This document shows, in pieces, positions 59,290 to 64,000 of a DNA stretch of 64,000 nt. The translations under genes and the position numbers were made by a program. Source of the stretch: Caldifarciminota bacterium (GTDB lineage: Bacteria > Hydrothermota > Hydrothermia > UBA1063 > CAJXJZ01); the NCBI GenBank assembly GCA_026986775.1, contig JALSNX010000001.1, positions 153,504 to 217,503 on the forward strand. Direction: 5' to 3'. The notes below the pieces were generated by a model. It saw only the letters and a program-made list of their open reading frames with translations. It did not search any database and was not told the origin of the DNA. Position 1 is the first letter of the stretch. Every line of letters starts with the position of its first letter.

Positions 59290-60264
59290 ATGTCAGGAAA
59301 AATAATAGTGGGTATCTTTGTCTTTTCTGTCCTTTTCCTTAACTCCTGTACTAAGAATGAGGAACCCAATGACCTGGCGGACATCATTGCCATCATTTCA
59401 ATGCCAACTTCCACTGAAGAATCTGCTGAATCAACGCAGGCTGCAGAAGGGTATGAAAGCATGCCACAGGGTATTCCCATAGTGGTGGATGTTGACAGGT
59501 CCCCTGTTGGAAAGGACCCTCTTGATAAAGGTCCTTTCGTGAACATTACCAAAACTATTGCTCACCTTGGATTCAGAGATAATCCTTATTCGTTATGGGG
59601 AGAGTGGGTTTTTGATTCAGTAACAGGAGACTGGAGAAAAGTACAATATAGCGAAGATTCCTCTATAACTCTGAAATGGACAGAGGGCAATACTCAGTTC
59701 ACCTTGAACGCAAGCAAATTTATATTGGATGCACAGGGAAATATTATACATGCAATGTTCAATCTCTTCACTTCTGACACAAACCTTATTGCATGGCTTT
59801 GTGTTGATACAATAGGGTATTACAACAATATGCCTGTGTACGCAAAATATACATATAGCATTCTTGATTTTGTTGAAGTTACAGTACGTGCAAATGCACT
59901 TGAGGGTCATCATCTGAGAGAGCCTCACCTTTTCGGGACAGTTGAAGGAATCGTAAATGTTTTCAATGATGATACCATATATACATTCGTAAACAATCAA
60001 AGAGATTTAAGCCAGAAAGTGGATGTATTTTTCCGCCGCAAACTTGCAACATATCGTAAATCAATGGACATTTCATCTCCTCACAGTACCGGTGACTACA
60101 AATTCAGAGATATAAGCGGAGTAGTCCTGAGAGAAACAGATAACTCTACGGATACCATTGGAATTCTTGAGGGTCGCATATGGTATCCTCAGGATGCTTC
60201 ACACAGAAACTATCTTGATGTGATTCTTTCTGAAACCGGGGAGCGCATTCATTTATGGAATTAA
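59290..60264 (+). CDS. Lipoprotein of unknown function
   Basis: 324 aa from ATG 59290, chosen because of the very strong AGGAGGTGAT just upstream; the frame is open to 59236 but that part holds the promoter. The N-terminus MSGKIIVGIFVFSVLFLNSC has a lipobox (LNSC, cysteine at about residue 20). After it an acidic, low-complexity linker (MPTSTEESAESTQAAEGYE) precedes a beta-rich domain with SITLKWTEGNTQFTLNASKF. Not recognised. Convergent with the cyclase gene, whose stop is 6 nt away. Confidence 0.82.
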   Translation: MSGKIIVGIFVFSVLFLNSCTKNEEPNDLADIIAIISMPTSTEESAESTQAAEGYESMPQGIPIVVDVDRSPVGKDPLDKGPFVNITKTIAHLGFRDNPYSLWGEWVFDSVTGDWRKVQYSEDSSITLKWTEGNTQFTLNASKFILDAQGNIIHAMFNLFTSDTNLIAWLCVDTIGYYNNMPVYAKYTYSILDFVEVTVRANALEGHHLREPHLFGTVEGIVNVFNDDTIYTFVNNQRDLSQKVDVFFRRKLATYRKSMDISSPHSTGDYKFRDISGVVLRETDNSTDTIGILEGRIWYPQDASHRNYLDVILSETGERIHLWN

Positions 60265-60270
60265 ATCCTA

Positions 60271-63200
60271 TTACTCTGCCATCTTCTTCAGAATAACAGA
60301 GATAATTCTGAAACGGGGGTACCTGTAAAGTATAGAAAGTAGAGAATCTCTATCCAATGAGCCTTTTAAAAAACTGTGAATTGATGGATAAGGTTCCTCC
60401 TTTATCTGTAATAGTTGCAAAACCTCGTCTTCTGAAATTTCCATGTATATGAGGTATTTCAGGATTAACAATAATGCATCTAAATATGTATCGTTTGAGA
60501 TGGAGTTCAGGTTTTCAAGCATTTTTCTGCACTTTCCAGATTCGTTTTTTAAGTAAAAAATTGCAGCATATCTTATGATTATGTGATCAATTACCCTTTC
60601 TTTGATGTCCAGTTTTTGAGAAAGTTCTTCATACTTTTTCAGTTCATTCAGTGCTTCATCAAATTTTTCCCTGTTCATGAGTGTGTCTATAAACGTAGGA
60701 TACAGGTCAACTATAGAATATGTATCTTTTAGCTCTTCAAAGACAAAAACTGCCTCCCTTGCCGCCTCCTCAGCCTTCTCAAATTCACCATCCATCAAAT
60801 ACGTAAAGGCAAGGTTGGCAAGCGCTATCCCCTCTGTGGCTCTGTCTCCAACATTTTTTGCAAGTTCAAGAGACTGGATAAGGTATTCCTCTGCCTCTTT
60901 GAAAAACCTCATTGAAGAGTATGCACGGGAGATATTGACAAGAACGTTCATTTCTGAGTATTTATTCCCTATATTACGGGAAATTTTGAGTGCATTTTTA
61001 AAATTGAGGATTGCCTTTTCATTGTTTCCATTGTTCGTGTAGATAAGCCCTATATTATTATATATTGCAGGCAGAAGACCTCTGTTTGCTGTATGAGTAA
61101 CCAGTTCAAGTGCCTCATTCAGCAAAGACAGAGCGCGCTCATACTCTTTCTTATACATGAGATAGGTACTTACGTTTATCAGGATTTTTGAGAGCCTGTC
61201 CCTGTCATTCAGTGAGCGATATATCTTTATTGCCTCATCAAAGAATCTGTAGGCTTTATCCAGTTCTCCCTTTTTAGTATAAACATTCGCCAGTACATTG
61301 AGCACAAGCCCTTTTCTTATAAGCACCTCAGGATTTGTCTGATTTAATCTGTCTATTATAGCGAAGGCTCTTCTGGCAATCTCTACGGACTTTTCATAAT
61401 TAGACACCCTGAAATGTGCCCATGCAACCCTGCCAAGAACCTCTGCTCTAAGTACGGGATTTCTGATGTTTTCAAGTTTTTTCAGGGTGCTAAGGACAGT
61501 ATTGAAATCTCCCTGTTTCTCTTTTATACTTGCAAGTCTGATTAATAACAATTGACGGAGGTCACTTTTATCATCCTCTCCAAGAATACTCAATCCCAAC
61601 TCAATGGTCTTTATACCTCTATAGTATTCAGAAAGTATTTCAAGAACCTCCGCTTTTTTCAAAAGTAATTCAGGTGTGACATCTTTTATGCTTTCATAAC
61701 ATTTTAAAGCGAATCTGAAGTTTGCCTGCCGTTTACTGATATCGCCCGCTTTCTCAAAAAGTTCTCTCGCCTTCTCTTCATCCCCACCTGTTTCAAAGTG
61801 TCGCGCTGCATCATAGAGTAAAGTGGCATTGTTCTCATATAACTCAAGTATTCCACCTATTACATTGTGAAGTCTGGTTCGTTCTTTCTTTGTGAGTAGC
61901 GCGTATGCAGCATCTCTTAATAACTCGTGCACAAATACATACTCTTTATCATTCTCTATCATTGACTCTGTTTCTTTTGCAATCATACCTTTTTCTTCAA
62001 GAGAAAGCAGAAAAGGCTCCACTTCCCTGCCAAGTACTATTTCAAGTACTCCTTCCCAGAATGTTCTACCAACACATGCAGCAACCTTAACAACCTCTTT
62101 CAATTCCTCAGGCATTGCATCAATTTTCTCTGTAAGAATACCTATAAGGGTTTCCGGTAGATGAAGAGACTCCTCTTTAACTCTAACAGGATGTTTTTCG
62201 TATAATCCTTTTGAACCAATGTATTTAACAAGCTCCTCTATGTAGTATGGATTACCTCCTGTCTTCTCCATTATCAGGTCAACAAACTCACCTGAAATTC
62301 TCTCGTCTCTAAGGGAAAGAATGGAACGGACAAATGCATAAACCGCATTTTTAGAAACTGGCTTCAACTCCACCACCCTATCCGAATTTAATTTACTGAA
62401 ACCTCTACGAGAATTAAACACAAACATCACCCTTGAATGCGGTATATAGTCTTTCACCTTGCTGAGAATACTCATTGAATCTTCATCTACATGATGAAAA
62501 TCATCAACAACAATGATAAAAGGATTTTCAGAACCAGAGAATATACCGGACAGAAGCGTTATAACAGCATTGACCCTCTCCCTCAATACGCTAACACCAC
62601 CTTCGTGCTTATTACCTGATGGATAAATCATTGATACAAGAAGGCTTTTAAATGTCTTCACTTCAGCCTCGCTCAGGTCATCTCTTTTGCGAAGTATTTC
62701 CTCTATTTTACTGGACACTTCTGACTTATCACCTTTTCCAATAATTTCTGTAATAATCTGTGAAATAACATGATAGTTTCCCTGGCGGAGTGAATCTCCT
62801 CTCACAAACACAACCCTGACACCCCTGTAACTTGCACGAATATTTTTCAAAAACTCAACTGATAATCTTGTTTTTCCAAGACCCGCATCACCAAGTACCA
62901 TAACAACTGTGGTCTCGTTGTTGCCTTGTGCTTTCTCATACAGTTGCTTCAAAATATCCAGTTCATATTCTCTTTCAAGCAGTGGCGTTGCCATTCTGGA
63001 TTCAACTATTTCGTATGTCTCCTTCTCCCCTTTTACCTCAAATACCTTGACCGGTTCCCTTCTCCCTTTAACCTGAGTATCACCACGGGATATAAACTCA
63101 AAAAATTCACGGGCCAGTTCCATGGTTTTCTCTGATACAAAAACCTTCCCCGGTTCTCCTATTGACTCAAGCCTCTGTGCGACATTTACCGCATCACCCA

Positions 63201-63579
63201 TAACCGTGGGCTTTTCTCCTGCTATGGAAGACCATAAAACCTCTCCAGTATTTATACCTATCCTGAGACCAAGATTAAGACCATGCTTTTCATTAAACTC
63301 TTTAAGTGCCCCCTGCATTTTGAGACCGGACAGTATGGCTCTCCTCGGGTCATCACTGTGTGACCTGGGAGCACCGAACACAGCCATCACAGCATCACCT
63401 ATGAATTTATCCAGATACCCACCGTGACCCTCAATAATTTCCCTGAACGTGCGGAAAATACTGTTAATAATGTCCTCAACGTCTTCAGGGTCAAGACTTT
63501 CAGATAGGGAAGTAAAACCTTTTATGTCCGCAAACAGTATGGTCACAAATCTTCTCTCAGGAACGATGTTTTTTCTCAT
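60271..63579 (-). CDS. Class III adenylate/guanylate cyclase-AAA ATPase-TPR signalling protein
   Basis: 1102 aa. The N-terminal class III cyclase domain has metal aspartates D18 (LFADIKGF) and D62 (FIGDAVMAVFG), plus GMGDAVNVAQRLES-type residues (VMGDAVNVAQRLES). An AAA/NACHT-like ATPase follows with Walker A GDAGLGKT (230-237) and FIIVVDDFHHVDEDS. More than 400 C-terminal residues form TPR repeats (LYNNIGLIYTNNGNNEKA-like units, EYLIQSLELAKNVGDRATEGIAL). This architecture is common in bacteria for cAMP-type signalling with protein-controlled input. The start has no ribosome binding site and lies about 6 nt after the predicted transcript start. Confidence 0.9.
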   Translation of the reverse strand: MRKNIVPERRFVTILFADIKGFTSLSESLDPEDVEDIINSIFRTFREIIEGHGGYLDKFIGDAVMAVFGAPRSHSDDPRRAILSGLKMQGALKEFNEKHGLNLGLRIGINTGEVLWSSIAGEKPTVMGDAVNVAQRLESIGEPGKVFVSEKTMELAREFFEFISRGDTQVKGRREPVKVFEVKGEKETYEIVESRMATPLLEREYELDILKQLYEKAQGNNETTVVMVLGDAGLGKTRLSVEFLKNIRASYRGVRVVFVRGDSLRQGNYHVISQIITEIIGKGDKSEVSSKIEEILRKRDDLSEAEVKTFKSLLVSMIYPSGNKHEGGVSVLRERVNAVITLLSGIFSGSENPFIIVVDDFHHVDEDSMSILSKVKDYIPHSRVMFVFNSRRGFSKLNSDRVVELKPVSKNAVYAFVRSILSLRDERISGEFVDLIMEKTGGNPYYIEELVKYIGSKGLYEKHPVRVKEESLHLPETLIGILTEKIDAMPEELKEVVKVAACVGRTFWEGVLEIVLGREVEPFLLSLEEKGMIAKETESMIENDKEYVFVHELLRDAAYALLTKKERTRLHNVIGGILELYENNATLLYDAARHFETGGDEEKARELFEKAGDISKRQANFRFALKCYESIKDVTPELLLKKAEVLEILSEYYRGIKTIELGLSILGEDDKSDLRQLLLIRLASIKEKQGDFNTVLSTLKKLENIRNPVLRAEVLGRVAWAHFRVSNYEKSVEIARRAFAIIDRLNQTNPEVLIRKGLVLNVLANVYTKKGELDKAYRFFDEAIKIYRSLNDRDRLSKILINVSTYLMYKKEYERALSLLNEALELVTHTANRGLLPAIYNNIGLIYTNNGNNEKAILNFKNALKISRNIGNKYSEMNVLVNISRAYSSMRFFKEAEEYLIQSLELAKNVGDRATEGIALANLAFTYLMDGEFEKAEEAAREAVFVFEELKDTYSIVDLYPTFIDTLMNREKFDEALNELKKYEELSQKLDIKERVIDHIIIRYAAIFYLKNESGKCRKMLENLNSISNDTYLDALLLILKYLIYMEISEDEVLQLLQIKEEPYPSIHSFLKGSLDRDSLLSILYRYPRFRIISVILKKMAE

Positions 63580-63592
63580 ATGACTTTACATA

Positions 63593-63621
63593 AGTATATC
63601 TGGCCTTTCAAAACCGGTCAA
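63593..63621 (-). promoter_or_regulatory. Promoter of the cyclase-AAA-TPR gene
   Basis: On the - strand TTGACC (63616-63621) and TATACT (63593-63598), 17 bp apart, 13 bp before ATG 63579. Confidence 0.6.
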
Positions 63622-63753
63622 GGAAAAACTTTTAGTCCACCCTCTTCATCAAAATTAGTTCTAACCGAAAGAGAGAGTGATTTAAAATACATGTTCTTTT
63701 GAAAGTCAATGAGTGCGTCTTTAACTAATTTAGTACATGAAGGACTTCAATAA

Positions 63754-63776
63754 ACCCTTTTAAAGGGTGTTTTAAT
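63754..63776 (+). terminator. Hairpin with T tract
   Basis: ACCCT and AGGGT pair around TTTAA (63754-63768), followed by GTTTTAATTTT. It looks like a small terminator, but no gene is seen upstream on this strand. The rest of the 63622-63877 gap shows no gene. Confidence 0.3.
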
Positions 63777-63877
63777 TTTGCAGGTTCTTCCGTATTTTTG
63801 CCGATTTTTTAATTTAGATATACTTTGAGGAAACTACTCTGCCCTCGGTAAGATTATTTTTGAGGAATAGAGATATC

Positions 63878-63906
63878 TTGACAAAATAGGATTAACGCAA
63901 TATAAT
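63878..63906 (+). promoter_or_regulatory. Consensus promoter of the last gene
   Basis: TTGACA (63878-63883) and TATAAT (63901-63906), 17 bp apart: a perfect consensus, 26 bp before ATG 63933. Confidence 0.8.
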
Positions 63907-63932
63907 AGAATTATAGGAAAAGGGGGATAGGG

Positions 63933-64000
63933 ATGAAGATATTGAGGATAATGGCCATATTTTTCCTGATGCATGGTTTATTAATGTCCTATGAATTCAT
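63933..64000 (+). CDS. Secreted protein, N-terminus only
   Basis: ATG at 63933 with AGGGGGAT upstream begins MKILRIMAIFFLMHGLLMSYEF and runs off the window. The hydrophobic start is a signal peptide. The rest is not visible, so no function is offered. Confidence 0.7.
   Translation, partial: MKILRIMAIFFLMHGLLMSYEF

Overview
The window reads as a chromosomal piece of a bacterium with moderately low GC. Two large proteins end in type IX secretion (Por)-style C-terminal sorting domains. There are also a C25 (gingipain-like) peptidase-fold protein, a tricorn protease, NAD-dependent DNA ligase, DprA and a large type III plus type I-B CRISPR locus. Together these suggest an FCB-related or WOR-3/Stahlbacteria-like lineage, perhaps thermophilic. 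This is inference from gene content only; no rRNA is present. Transcription units are often preceded by near-consensus sigma70-type promoters with exactly 17-bp spacers, and several genes look leaderless or nearly so.

Region 1 (1-22058) is a compound CRISPR-Cas locus on the + strand. It opens with the tail of a type III-B Cmr operon (cmr5 partial, cmr6). This runs directly into a type III-A operon: cas10/csm1, a csm2 split by a frameshift, csm3, csm4, an unrecognised 84-aa gene and csm5. A broken MNT-HEPN toxin-antitoxin pair follows, then the ancillary effector csx1 and the probable ring nuclease csx15. A consensus promoter then starts a type I-B operon: a 32-codon leader ORF, cas8b, an MNT gene with a truncated HEPN, cas7, cas5, cas3, cas4, cas1 and cas2. 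A leader and an array of 51 30-nt repeats (50 spacers) come next. The array ends in an eroded repeat and a frameshifted, phage-like gene remnant. No cas6 is visible.

Region 2 (22369-27899, +) is a six-gene operon: a membrane protein, a DUF364-type protein, XdhC, a small NTPase, a PLP-dependent enzyme and a deaminase of the 8-oxoguanine deaminase type. It fits molybdenum-hydroxylase maturation and purine or amino-nucleobase catabolism.

Region 3 (27900-44458) holds a giant C25-like secreted protein whose nucleophile cysteine appears to be lost. It also has an SLC12-like permease, tRNA-Lys, dprA convergent with rnr, two envelope or secreted proteins, and a tight operon of glycerate kinase, macro domain, gamma-carbonic anhydrase and a saccharopine dehydrogenase-like enzyme.

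Region 4 (44482-47786, -) is the most interesting part. It looks like a RiPP biosynthetic cassette: a 39-aa precursor peptide too short for standard ORF calling, a second 25-aa ORF, a radical SAM/SPASM maturase and an ABC exporter. The promoter carries a 12-bp poly-G:C tract between its -35 and -10 boxes, the arrangement expected for phase variation.

Region 5 (48173-64000) is mostly housekeeping and signalling: tgt, a small cold-shock-like protein, a TPR-PpiC chaperone, yjbQ, a SpoIID-like protein, ligA, a diguanylate cyclase, tricorn protease, a lipoprotein, a class III cyclase-AAA-TPR regulator, and the start of a further secreted protein.
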